Source: Rutidosis leptorrhynchoides
Taxonomy: Eukaryota > Streptophyta > Magnoliopsida > Asterales > Asteraceae
Length of the DNA: 64,000 nucleotides
Assembly: GCF_046630445.1 (NCBI RefSeq)
Contig: NC_092341.1
Location: forward strand, 290,822,501 to 290,886,500
Direction of reading: 5' to 3'
The notes beneath the pieces were generated by a model that did no database searches, was not told the origin of the DNA, and saw only the letters and a program-made list of their open reading frames with translations. The position numbers were made by a program, and so were the translations under genes. Shown piece by piece: positions 47,382 to 58,933 of the stretch; position 1 is the first letter of the stretch; every line of letters begins with the position of its first letter.

Positions 47382-50300
47382 TGTGACACCCCGTACTAAA
47401 TCAATGTGTACGGACCATCAACAACAGGATCATTACAAGGTCAAACACTATATGCTATTTGAAAACCAGTTTAGCATTCATGAAAATATAGCGTTTTACA
47501 AAAGATAACGTGCTTCCTATGAATGGAGGTATAAACATAAGTACGTGACCCAAAGTTTGTTACAAAGCCATTGTTTGAAAATAACGTAAGTTACGAATGC
47601 AAAATAAAAGTTCCATGCTTGAGACATCTCTAAGTAATGCAGCAGAAGGCTAACACAGCAAGTCTGTAACACCAAGACAGCAAGTCTAACAGTGGAAGCA
47701 ACAATGTCTAAGCACCTGAGAAATACATGCTTAAAAAGTCAACACGAATGTTGGTGAACTATAGTTTGTTTGTAATCAGTAATGTAATGTAGGCCACGAG
47801 ATTTCAGTACTTCGACCAGCGTTTCAAATCAATAAATCAAACAGTATGATAAAGTATATGCTTATCCGTGGGCACCCGGTAACTAAATTAACGTAATAAT
47901 ACCCCCTAAAAGTGCACTTGGCGAGTGCGTATGTTTACGAAGTATTAAACACTCATTAAATGCTAGCGCGACTAGCCCGAGTGGGGATGTCAAACTCTAT
48001 GGATCCATATCTAAGATTCGCGTTCACCGGTTCAAAAACCAATGACTAAACGTTACCGAGCTAAAGGGAATGTTTATGCCGTTGTATAACCCACACAAAT
48101 ATAAAGTTTAAGTACTCGTTCCTAGTATGTAAAACGTAAAATGCGAATGTATTCTCAGTTCCCAAAATAGTTAAAGTAAAAAGGAATGCTATAACTCACA
48201 GTGTAAAGTAGTTAAGTTGATTCGAGATAAGTTTGCAAGTAGTTGGTCCAAAAGGTCCTCAACCTAAATCAAAAGTTACTAAGTCAGTTAATCGTCCCAA
48301 AGGTTTAAAAGTATGTAAATTAGGTCTTAAGTATCATCATCATTCATCATTTATCAAAAAGTGTATAGTAAGTTTCAAGTAAAGACTAGGGTTTGAAACA
48401 AAGGCTGACTTCGTTCAGTCGTCACGACTTCTATACAAACTGAAATGAGGTGAGACCAGTGGCCATGGCTCCGTATATGAGTCCCCTAGGTACTGACCAA
48501 TTTCCAGAACCAAACTTGTCTTTGTTTGACCGTGGTGGCGGTTTAAGTGCGAGTAGGTTAGAAATTTCAGCACAACGTTAATAGGGTGTAGTGACTTTCG
48601 GGAGGCCATAGATCCTAAACCGTAACTCGGATTAAGACGAGGTCTAAATGGAAAATCATCTACTCAAACCGAACTAACTGAAAATAAACTTTCCAGTAGC
48701 CCATGTAGTGTGATTAGTTCCAGAAACTGTAAGAAAGGTGTTCCAGTGGGTTCTTGGTGCTTGTTGCTCATCACGGTTCTCATCCTTGATGAGTATAGTT
48801 TCAAGTGTACAACTCGTTGATGTGTTTGCATTATTTTAACCAAGGTTTGACCATCATAACACTAGTGTAAGTCTAAGATATGTAGCACAACTCACTTAAG
48901 AGTTGTATGTAGTTTGATGAACCAAAGTTACATCAAGATCTTAGATCCGACACGTACATGAGTTCTACTAGTAATATTAAGCTACAAACTTGAAAGTAAA
49001 CTTAAATAAACAAGATCTTAAGTTCTAGAACATAGTTCTTTGTTAGATCTTGAAGATCCTAGACCCAAAAGTCTAGATCTAACATAAGTGTACAAAGTTA
49101 TAATTAAAAAGTTTACTTACATGTTCTTGAACTTACAAAGTTTAACTTTGGTTTCAAGAAATATGAGATCAAGATTAACTAGTAATACTTGACTAAATTA
49201 ACAACATCACAACTTTTAAGCACTTACAAAAGAAAGAATTAAACTAAAGTACAAGTATTATGTTCATGTTTGTTTCATACTTAGGAAGATTCAAATCAAA
49301 GTTTGGATCTTAGGATTTAAGTCTACAAACATGAACACAAGTATGATAATGAAACTTATGAACTTTAAATATTGAAAACATTTAAATGTAGAACCATAAA
49401 CTAACAAGTTTAGGTTCTTGTTCTTGGTTCTTCATCAAATAAAAGATGGAAGAAAGCAAGATTCATGAAGATACAAGTTAGAGAACTTGATCTTTAACAA
49501 CAACAAACAACAAGTAACTAGTAAATGATGATGATGGAACTTGACTTTAAAAGAAAGAAAAGAAAGAAAATAAGTTTATTACTTACAAAGTTTTGAGAGA
49601 AAAAGAGAGAAAAAGAGTAGTAAGTAAGTGTGTGTGCGAAATGAGGAAGTAATACTTGTAAATATGTAACAAAAATTGAAAATAAAAGAACTCCCTCCCC
49701 ACCATGAAAGTGGACGGTTTTTACAACAAAAAGGGAAGGGTCAAAATCTACTTTCCAACATAGGAGAATGGTGTTAGCTTGAAATGGTATTAAAGCAAAT
49801 TGGTATGGGAAAGTGGTGTAAGTGTGCATGTAACTAGATTCCTTTCACTAATGTTAATTAATCCATGCTTTCATTAATAAATCACTAGCTTAAAAGATGG
49901 GCTTATTAGTCCATTAAGTGTGTATGGTGGGCTTCCAAGTCCATGTTCAAATAATAAAAGCCCAATCCAAGTAAGTATGCAATTAATTAAATAAAGCCCA
50001 AGTAATTAACTAGTAAACTTAGTTAATTAAAAATGATCAATATTAATTAATCATGAATGTAAATAATATTCGAAAATATTATTCGTGAAAAGTACATGTG
50101 TCACAAAGACAAGTCGGGCCATGAAAAGTCAAATACGGTGACAAGTCCATTAAGGTAACTAGTAAGCATTAGTAAACACTAAGCTTAATTAAATAAGCCC
50201 TTAAGCCAAGTAATTTTTATAATATATAACAATCAAGTTTACGCAGTCATAGTATTCCAATTACGACAAAAGTTTAACGTGTACCAAGTACGTATCTCGT

Positions 50301-50508
50301 TTAAAACGATAAGTGACACCAACGGTCGTAAAAGCATTCAGGGATCAAGTTAAGTGATTACACACTTAATAGCACGTATTAAGATATTAACGAAAGTAAT
50401 TAATCATGATTAAAGATCCCAGAGCATAAGCTAGCTCAGTACGCATAAATACGCAGTTTCGTGAAAGCACAAAGCACAAAAGCAAGTCTAAAAAGCCGGG
50501 TCGTTACA
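47382..50508 (-). repeat. Composite element, LTR 3
   Basis: 3127 bp, the most complete LTR of the family here. In its first 330 bp it differs from LTR 1 at about 9 positions, more than LTR 1 does from LTR 2. Confidence 0.85.
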
Positions 50509-50513
50509 GATGT
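50509..50513. repeat. Target-site duplication GATGT, right copy
   Basis: Matches 34133-34137. Confidence 0.9.
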
Positions 50514-52344
50514 GGATAGTGGTACTGGGTCTGAAGAAAGCAGTGATGATGAAAGTGATGCAGAAGGGTTTGCTGAAGGTATGGCTTTGCTGGCTAGGCA
50601 GTTCAAAAGGTTCAATCGTAATAGAACCAGCAAGTCATACAAAGGGAGTAAGAAACCGAGTGCTAGGTATAGCAGCAAGTCAGTCAAGGGTCCTAAATCT
50701 GAGTGTTATAATTGTGGGAAGGTTGGGCATTTTGCTGCTGAATGCATGTCCAGGAAACCTTCAACTTCACATGCTAACTCTTTCTCAAAAGCTGACAAGT
50801 ACAAGAACAAGTACAAAGCTATGAAAGATCAGATGAAGGAAAGTGCTAAGACTGATAAGAAGGGTAAAAAGCAAGAAAAGGTTCTAGTTGCTGAGCATCA
50901 TGATTGAGATGAAACCAGCTCGTCGTCTTCCTCTGATAGTGATACTGATATTGATGGTGCTGGTTATGCTCCAGAAAAGAAGCTGTGTTTAATGGCCATG
51001 GAGGTCAAAGAGTCTGATGAGGATGATAGTGGTAGCAAGTTTTTGGCTGATATGAGGGAAGCTAATCAAAAAAGAGATTCTCCTCAATGGAAAACTGAAT
51101 TGATGTATAAGGCTGATAATTTTCAAACTTATACTGATGATGAAAAGGCCGAAATGTTTGACTACCTAAGAGTTGACTTATGTAGAGGCAGCAAACGTGA
51201 AGAAGTTTTGATAACTGACAACAAATCTTTAAATGAGAAACTTAAATGCAAAAATGATGAAATTAAAATCTTGAAAGATGATATTTCCAAACTTGAAAAA
51301 CAAAACTTTGCTTTAAGGTCTCTTCACGTTAAGGCAGCAAAAGTTAAGAACCAGCTAGATAATCTTAAAAAGGTTGTCGCTTTGTGGTGTACATCTGCTC
51401 AACGCACAGCAAAGTGTGTTAACGAGCAGGTGCCTACCCAAGTTGAAGCTTTCTTTACTGGTGACTATGCTGCTACTGCTATTGCATAAGTTACTTTCAT
51501 GGACCCAATTCTTGAAACAGATCCTGAAGCTGTCTTGCCAAATACTTTTGCCAAGATAGTTAAGGGTAAAAAGGTCTTGACAAATAAGTTTGTTAGACCT
51601 ACTGTGTCCCCACCACCTGCCATGAAAGAAATTTTGGAGGATGAAGTTAGAACAAGAGAAGCCAGTACCTCAATTGATGAGACTACTCACCCCTCAAGCA
51701 TCTACTACATGACTCCAAAAGAAAGACGTATCAAAAGGGAAATCACTGAAAATAATCTTAGAAAAATTAAACCAACTGATTCCCCTTCGTGCTCGAGTTC
51801 CAATTGTGCTGAGCCAGCTGATGACAAACTTACTGGTCAACCAGTAGCTGTAGATAAGCCAGTCAAACGTAATATTGGCAAGTCCAAGGCAGCAGGAAAA
51901 ACTTCCTCTAGCTCATCAGTTTCAGTAGACAAGCCAGTAACTTCCCACGCTGGCTAGTCAAATGATAAAGGCAAAGCAATACGTCATGACTATGGTACTG
52001 GTTCCAAGAAGAAAGCTGCCCTTAAGGGAAAAGCAAAAGTGGACTCGAATGAAGAGCTGTCTATCACTGAGATTATGACAGTCAAGCTTGACCAGCTAAT
52101 TGAGGCAGTAACCAAAAATCAACCCGATCTTACTGCACCCCTTTACTCTGTGTATGACCAATCACCGATACCAAATGTGAGAAAATGCTACAAATGTGGC
52201 AGCAAGTTTCACTTAGCCAACTGGTGTCCTTTTACCCCAACCCCATCTGCTGCTGCTTCTTCTAGCAAACCAGTAGACAGGAAGAGATCATCAAAGATGA
52301 CCCTTCCAGAACCCATCCTTGGATGGGTTCCCAAAAAGAACTAA
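50514..52344 (+). pseudogene. Copia gag, C-terminal part
   Basis: Continues gag after the composite insert in one frame, broken by stops at 50905-50907 (TGA), 51487-51489 (TAA) and 51955-51957 (TAG), and ending at 52342. It contains an acidic stretch, a CCHC knuckle CYNCGKVGHFAAEC (about 50704-50745), a Lys-rich linker, and a predicted coiled coil (KLKCKNDEIKILKDDISKLE, about 51240-51300). A Ser/Pro-rich spacer, a second knuckle CYKCGSKFHLANWC (about 52189-52230) and the conserved WVPKK before protease complete it. The ~600-residue tail after the first knuckle is long for copia Gag. A frame change near 52340 separates it from protease. Confidence 0.8.
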
Positions 52345-52621
52345 TCTCTTAGCTACTGTGCAGGGCATTCAAAACAAGCAAATCTGGTATCTCGATAGTG
52401 GTTGTTCGAGATATATAACCGAATGTAAGTCCCTGCTGATGGACTATCAAGAAAAAGATGGTCCAGTTGTTTTGTATGGAGATAATTCGTTGGGTTACAC
52501 AAAGGGTTTTGGTACTTTGACTAATGGGAATGTTACATTCTCAAATGTTGCAAATGTCATTGGGCTTAAACATAATTTACTCAGCATAAGCCAACTGACA
52601 AGTAAGAATAAGATAGTCTAA
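52319..52621 (+). pseudogene. Copia protease fragment
   Basis: QIWYLDSGCSRYITECKSLL carries the aspartic protease D-S-G core. GYTKGFGTLTNGNVTFSNV and GLKHNLLSISQL are the usual following segments. It is in the +1/+2 frame relative to gag, so a frameshift or lost base lies near 52340. A stop at 52619-52621 separates it from integrase in the same frame. Confidence 0.85.
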
Positions 52622-52693
52622 TTCAGAAGGAAAATTGGCACTATTTTTGATAAGACAGGGAAGCCACTGCTGACTGCAAAACGTCATGAAAAC

Positions 52694-53998
52694 ATGTATC
52701 AAATTGACATGAACACAGCTGTCACAACAACTGATACTTGTTTCTATTCGAAGGCAGCAGACAACCTGAAATGGTTATGGCACAAGAGACTCTCACATCT
52801 CAACTTCAAAGATATTCACAAATTATCCAGTAGAAGTTTGGTGTCTGGGCTACCCACCATGTCTTATGTAAAGGACAGATTGTGTCCTGGTTGTAAAAAA
52901 AGAAAACATCACCATGCCTCATTCAAATCAAAGCAAATCTCATCTGTTGAGAAACCATTTCATTTACTTCATATGGATCTTTTTGGTCCTGTTAATGTGG
53001 CCAGCTGTAGTGGAAAGAAGTATACACTGGTTATTGTTGATGAATATTCCAGATACACCTGGGTATTCTTTTTGAAGCAAAAGAGTGAAGCTGCTGATGA
53101 AATTATCAATTTTATCAAAAGAATGGAGCTTTTAAATGGGCAACTGGTGAAACAGCTAAGAAGTGATCATGGTACAGAATTCAGAAATGCTACATTAGAA
53201 GAATTTTGTGCTGATAAAGGTATTTTACAGAACTTTTCTGCTGTAAGAACACCTCAACAAAATGGTGTTGTAGAAAGAAGAAACAGAACTCTCATTGAAG
53301 TAGCAAGATCTATGTTAGCTGAGTTTGGGCTGAAAAATTTATATTGGGCAGAAGCTGTGAACACTGCATGTTTTACCCAGAATAGATCTTTAATAGTGAA
53401 AAGACATCAGAAAATTGCTTATGAAGTTCTCAAAGGAAGAAAACCCTCAATCTCATTTCTTCATGTATTTGGCACTCCCTGTTTCATTCTAAACAATAGG
53501 GATCAGCTGGGCAAGTTTGATGCTAAGGCTGATGAAGGAATATTCTTGGGATATTTCAACATGTCAAAGGCATATAGGGTTTTCGATAAAAGAAGGGGTT
53601 TTTTTGAAGAATCAATTAATGTTACATTTGATGAAACTGCCCCAGCCTCATCTCCCAGTCAAGAAGATGAAGTGTTAATGTTTGAAGAGCCTACTCAGCA
53701 AGCTCTTGATGATGGAGAGGAACCAGCTGCAAATCCCTCACCAATCTATGTTGCTGAGTTCTCTGATGATGAGATGGAACATTCTGTTCCATTTTTGTCT
53801 AAACCTAGTGGACCTACTGGCTCTACTGAAGTCCTACAACTTGAGCATATGTATACTGGTTCTGAAGGATCACAAGCTGGTACTGGTTACATTAATACTG
53901 AACAGCTGTCTCCAACTGCTGCTCATGCCTTTGAACCAGCTGATGATCAAGATGCTGTGTGTTCCACGACAAGCTCACCTGTTCATAACACTAGATGA
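52694..53998 (+). pseudogene. Copia integrase
   Basis: 434 codons in frame with protease. The GAG-pre-integrase/HHCC zinc region is LWHKRLSHLNFKDIHKL with CPGCKKRKHHHASF. The catalytic core has D in HMDLFGPVNV, D in LRSDHGTEF and E in TPQQNGVVERRNR. A C-terminal GKFDAKADEGIFLGY segment precedes a long acidic linker. Stops at 53996-53998, 54170-54172 and 54254-54256 break the link to RT. Catalytic residues are intact although the copy is dead. Confidence 0.88.
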
Positions 53999-54256
53999 AC
54001 AAAAGAGCATCCAATTGAGCAAGTTATTGGTAATCTAGCTAGTGGTGTTAAAACAAGAAGGCATGCAACCAACAATTTTTGTATGCATGTGAATTTTGTG
54101 TCTACCATTGAACCTAAATGTCCTGATGAAGCAATCAAAGATCCAAGCTGGGCAGGAGCTATGCAAGAATAGATCTCTCAGTTTGATAAGAATAAGGTTT
54201 GGACATTGGTACCTAAACCTGATGATGAAACTAAGAAAATCATTGGTACCAAGTGA

Positions 54257-55195
54257 GTTTTCAAGAACATGATGGATGAAGATGGGATTGTGATCAGAAA
54301 CAAAGCTAGATTGGTAGCTCAAGGGTTCAAACAGGAAGAAGGATTGGATTATGGAGAGACTTATGCTCTAGTGGCTAGGATGGAAGCTATCAGATTATTC
54401 TTGGCATATGCTGCTAAGATGAACTTTAGGGTATTCCAAATGGATGTTAAATCTGCATTTCTAAATGGGAAGCTGCAAGAAGAAGTTTATGTTAAACAGC
54501 CTCCTGGTTTCGTAAGCAGTAAATATCCAGACCATGTCTACAAGTTAGACAAAGCTCTTTATGGCCTCAAACAGGCTCCAAGAGCATGGTATGAGATACT
54601 TCATGTGTATCTCACTGGCATAGGTTTTAAAGTTGGAATAATTGATACCACTCTATTCTCAAAAGAGACAGATGGTGATCTCTTGCTGGTACAGATATAT
54701 GTGGATGATATTATTTATGGATCTAAAAATGAGAAACATTGTCAAGATTTTTCAAAACTTATGTCAAAGACATATGAAATGAGCTTACAAAGAGATTTGC
54801 AATACTTTTTGGGATTGCAAATCAAACAACTTGATGATGGAATTTTTATAAGTCAGGATAAATATATCAAAGATATGCTAAAGAAATTTGGTCTGACCTG
54901 TTTAAAAGATATAGGGACCCCAATGGCAGCATCTATTAAAATAGATGCTGATCCCAATGGTGAACCAGTCAATATCATTGAATATCGAGGTATGATTGGA
55001 TCCCTACTTTATCACACAGCTAACAGACCAGATATTATGTTTGCCACATGTCTCTGTGCCAGATATCAAGCTGATCCTAAAGAGTCACACTTGCTAGCAG
55101 TTAAAAGGATATTTAGGTATCTGAAAGCTACTGCTAAACGTGGTCTTTGGTACCCCAAAGACCAGGATTTTGAGCTAATTGGGTATTCAGATGCT
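54257..55195 (+). pseudogene. Copia reverse transcriptase, 3'-cut
   Basis: RVT_2-type RT: IRNKARLVAQGFKQEEGLDY, FQMDVKSAFLNGKLQEEVYV, YKLDKALYGLKQAPRAWYE and the catalytic YVDDIIYGS, then MIGSLLYHTANRPDIMFA. It stops at GYSD, where the RNase H domain should begin, because the Athila LTR starts at 55196. The visible stop codon belongs to that LTR. Five bases ATGCT (55191-55195) should reappear after the Athila element. Confidence 0.9.
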
Positions 55196-55642
55196 TGATA
55201 ATGCTAAAAACGAACATATATTTCATAGCATTATTCCTCAAGAAAGACAAGCTTTTAGTTGCAATTGTTCTATTTACAAGTGATATTCGTTTAAATAATA
55301 AAAGGTGAAGACAAAAGACAGATTCGAAGAATTGAAGACGCAAACGACCAAAAAGCTCAAAAGTACAAAAGACAATCAAAAAGGTTCTCAAAATTACAAG
55401 AGTACAAGATTCAAAACGCAAAGTACAAGATATTAAATTGTACGCAAGGACGTTCGAAAATCCGGAACCGGGACCAGAGTCAACTCTTAACGCTCAACGC
55501 AACGGACTAAAAATTACAAGTTAACTATGTATATAAATATAATATAATATATAATTAATTATATTAATTATATATATATTATATTTATAAATAAAAACCG
55601 TCGGCAGAGAAAGACTCCAAGGGACTGAGCTGTAAATTCATT

Positions 55643-55690
55643 CTCCGCGACTCGCGGAGTTTGAAGAGGATTTCACCGCGAGTCGCGGAG
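55643..55690. repeat. Paired CG-rich palindromes in the Athila LTR
   Basis: CTCCGCGACTCGCGGAG is a perfect palindrome around a central C, followed 16 bp later by CCGCGAGTCGCGGAG. Together they can form two hairpins or one larger stem. They lie about 20-60 bp upstream of the TATA box. Confidence 0.85.
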
Positions 55691-56637
55691 CCCCAAAAAT
55701 CGACTTTTCCTATAAAAGCAACCGAATTCTGATCGCAATCCATCATCTTTTTTCTCCTCATTCATACGATATATATATATATAATTTATATTTTAATTTT
55801 AATTTTAATTATAATTCTAATAATAAGGGTATGTTAGCGAATGTTGTAAGGGTGTAAGTCGAAATTCTGTCCGTGTAACGCTACGCTATTTTTAATCATT
55901 GTAAGTTATGTTCAACCTTTTTACATTAATGTCTCGTAGCTAAGTTATTATTATGCTTATTTAAAACGAAGTAATCATGATGTTGGGCTAATTACTAAAA
56001 TTGGGTAATTGGGCTTTGTACCATAATTGGGGTTTGGACAAAAGAACGACACTTGTGGAAATTAGACTATGGGCTATTAATGGGCTTTATATTTGTTTAA
56101 CTAAATGGTAGTTTGTTAATGTTAATATAAAGATTTACAATTGGGCGTCCCCATAAATTACCATATACACTCGATCGGACACGATGGGCGGGGTATTTAT
56201 ATGTACGAATAATCGTTCATTTAACCGGACACGGGAATGGATTAATAGCCACTAGAATAATTAAAACAGGGGTGAAATTACATTCAAGGGTAATTGGTGT
56301 AATTGTTAACAAAGTAGTAAAACCTTGGTTTACACGCAGTCGATAACCTGGTGTATTCATTAAACAAAGTATTAAAACTTTGTTACAATTCGAATCCCCA
56401 ATTAGTTGGAATATTTAACTTCGGGTATAAGAATAATTTGACGAGGACACTCACACTTTATATTTACGACTGATGGACTGTTATGGACAAAAACCAGACG
56501 GACATATTAAATAATCCAGGACAAAGGACAATTAACCCATGGGCATAAAACTAAAATCAACACGTCAAACATCATGATTACGGAAGTTTAAATAAGCATA
56601 ATTCTTTTATTTCATATTTAATTTCCTTTATTTTATA

Positions 56638-56764
56638 TTTAATTGCACTTCTAATTATCGCACTTTTATTTATTGTTATTTAATCGCACTTTTAATTATC
56701 GTACTTTTTAATTATCGCAAGTTTATTTTATCGCACTTTTATTATTCGCAATTTCATTATCGTT
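56638..56764. repeat. Degenerate short tandem repeat (TTATCGCACTTTTA type)
   Basis: About six diverged units containing AATTATCGCA or TATCGCACTTT in the downstream half of the LTR. Confidence 0.6.
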
Positions 56765-57165
56765 ATTTACTTTACGCTTAAAATTAAGTCTTGTATTTAT
56801 TTATTATTTTACATTTGGTTTTAACTGCGACTAAAGTTTTAAAATCGACAAACCGGTCATTAAACGGTAAAAACCCCCCTTTATAATAATAATATTACTT
56901 ATATATATGTATTTGTATTTTTATAAAAGTAAATTAATATAGCGTTAAGCTTTGTTTAAAGATTTCCCTGTGGAACGAACCGGACTTACTAAAAACTACA
57001 CTACTTTACGATTAGGTACACTGCCTATAAGTGTTGTAGCAAGGTTTAAGTATATCCATTCTATAAATAAATAAATATCTTGTGTAAAATTGTATCGTAT
57101 TTAATAGTTTTTCCTAGTAAAATATAAACTATTTCGTATACCTTAGCTTTGACATCAAGTATTTT

Positions 57166-57183
57166 TGGCGCCGCTGCCGGGGA
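57166..57183 (+). other. Primer-binding site (tRNA-Asp type)
   Basis: TGGCGCCGCTGCCGGGGA, eight bases after the LTR. It fits the tRNA-Asp primer used by Athila/Tat elements with one likely mismatch. Confidence 0.85.
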
Positions 57184-58615
57184 AACTCTTAAACGCCGGA
57201 AGCGCAACGCTAATATAAAAAAAAAAAAAAAAAAGTTTTAAATATCCGAAAATATAAAAAGAAAAACAAAAAAATAAATATTTTTAGGAGTTTGATAAAT
57301 ATTTAAGTTTTATAAAGTTTCTTTGTTTTTATTTTATAAAAACATAAGTTTTATTTAAGTATTTTGTTTTTATAAAAAAAAAATATATATATAAATCTAG
57401 TTTTAAGATTTTTATTTATAAAATTATAAAGTAATTCTATTTTTATTTAAGTTTTAAATATAAAGTTTTATTAATACACATATTTAAAAACAGAAAATAA
57501 AAAATAAAAAAAAATGCGTAAATTTTCTGTTCCAGGGTTGAATTTTGGAACCCCGCGACTCGCGGGGTTTGAAGTTTTAAATACCGCAACTCGCGGAGAT
57601 AACCTGACACGCCGACAGAAGCCCTAATTCAGCATTAATTACGGTTAATTATTAATTATTATTATTATAACCCTAACTAATTATTATTATTATAATTACT
57701 TTTACTTTTTATTATTATATTATTATTAATTATTATTTTAGTTTAATTAAATTATAAAATTAATAGTTTTAATAAATAAATAATATAAAAATAATATTTT
57801 TATAAAAATTGTAATTTTTACAACTTTTTGTATATTTTTATATTTTGTCCCTTTTTAATCGTTTTAGCGTAATATTTGTATTTTTAGCTCATATTTAGTT
57901 TTAAACTTAGATTTTGCCATAGTTATTTTTACTCCTAGATTTTTAGGCTTTGCCGTAGAATTCCTTAAGTGCTTTTTCTTTAGACTAAGATTTAGGTGCT
58001 TTAGAATTTTGCGACGCTTTTTTAAGTTTTAGTTTCTTTTTAAGTTATTTCCATTTGGGATTTAGTTTTTCCTGTAGGCTTTAATATTTTTAGACGACTT
58101 TTACCTATGTATCAATTATCATTCCAATTAGTAATTTCAATTTGCGATTATAATTTTAAGTTAGTTGTAGTAATAAGGTTAGGTTAGTCAAGTATTTTTA
58201 AGTTTTATAAGTTTCTTTTATTTTTCCGTCACCTTTTATTTTTCAACCATTTTTCTTTTTCGATTTTTTTTTTTTCGACGAACTCTTTTTCTTTCTTATT
58301 TCTCGCTATTCTAGTTTTAGGACATAGATTTTTATTCTACTTCTTATCTAAATTTCTTAAAATTACGAAAATTTATTTTAAGTGGTTAAATTGATAGACA
58401 TCAAAATTTTCTGGTTCGTAGTAATAGTTGGATTTGTACGTGGACCGGGTTATTGGAGCCAAACAGTCCTCAATTATATTGAGACCAAACGAATCATGCC
58501 CCTCTGCTGCATCTTTTGGCTATTCGAAACGTGGGCAAAATCAGAAAAGTCTATTGATTGGATAACTTATTATAATTTTTCTTTCCTTTTTTAAAACTAA
58601 TAGGATATTCAGTGA
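57184..58615 (+). other. Athila untranslated leader
   Basis: About 1.4 kb of AT-rich sequence with A and T runs. It carries another perfect palindrome CCCCGCGACTCGCGGGG (57552-57568) and a decayed partner (57585-57599). No ORF supported. Confidence 0.7.
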
Positions 58616-58885
58616 ATGCACCGAGCAAGACGTTCACCACCTTTTGTACGTTCACCACCTGTAACTCGATCAAGACATTTAGCAAATATAACCGCCGTTG
58701 ATTTTTCTTTAGAATCGTCATCCAGTCGACCAAGTACTTCAGTTCAAATTTCCGATAATCCATTTTTTGAACCCAACCTCACAATTGAGAATCCAGAGAA
58801 TATTCAGGAACGGTTCGTAGATCCTGAACCATTAAACTTTCCTCCGGAACCACCAATTATTCAAACAGAGATTGTTGAGGAATGA
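58616..58885 (+). pseudogene. Athila gag N-terminus, cut by one stop
   Basis: 89 codons (MHRARRSPPFVRSPPVTRSR..., Arg/Pro/Ser-rich then acidic) in the same frame as the main gag-pol ORF. Separated from it only by a TGA at 58883-58885 and 16 open codons. The likely ancestral codon is CGA. The true Gag start is probably here rather than at 58934. Confidence 0.65.
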
Positions 58886-58933
58886 ACCATTAAATCAGAA
58901 TCCTCTAGTGATTCCGATTCAACAAATTCAATT

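Larger units (their letters stand above)
34138..50508 (-). mobile_element. Composite LTR-internal-LTR-internal-LTR chromovirus
   Basis: Minus-strand Ty3/gypsy element: LTR 34138-36918, internal 36919-41849, LTR 41850-44328 (truncated), rearranged junction, internal 44361-47381 (truncated), LTR 47382-50508. One GATGT TSD brackets the whole array, so a single insertion was later enlarged, most simply by unequal recombination between LTRs. The PPT beside the first LTR and two perfect iMet PBS copies (41836-41847, 47368-47379) confirm orientation. Pol survives only as degenerate protease and integrase scraps, so the element is non-autonomous. Confidence 0.85.
32292..55195 (+). mobile_element. Decayed Ty1/copia retrotransposon, interrupted twice
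   Basis: 5' LTR 32292-33229, PBS 33232-33243, gag, protease, integrase and RT in copia order on the plus strand. A 16.4-kb composite chromovirus splits gag at 34138, and an Athila element cuts RT at 55196. RNase H and the 3' LTR must lie beyond the window if they survive. The reading frame carries several stops and at least one frameshift, so the copy is dead. The lineage within copia is not certain; a long Gag with two zinc knuckles and a coiled-coil spacer is notable. Confidence 0.88.
55196..57157 (+). repeat. 5' LTR of the Athila element
   Basis: 1962 bp from TGATAATGC to GACATCA. It contains two mutually complementary CG palindromes (55643-55659, 55676-55690), a TATAAAAGCA box at about 55711 and several near-identical TAATTATCGCACTTTTA repeats at about 56640-56760. 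Confidence 0.8.

Noticed and set aside
58382-58594. 70-codon ORF in the Athila leader
   Set aside because: Precedes the gag frame and differs in frame; no supporting motif.
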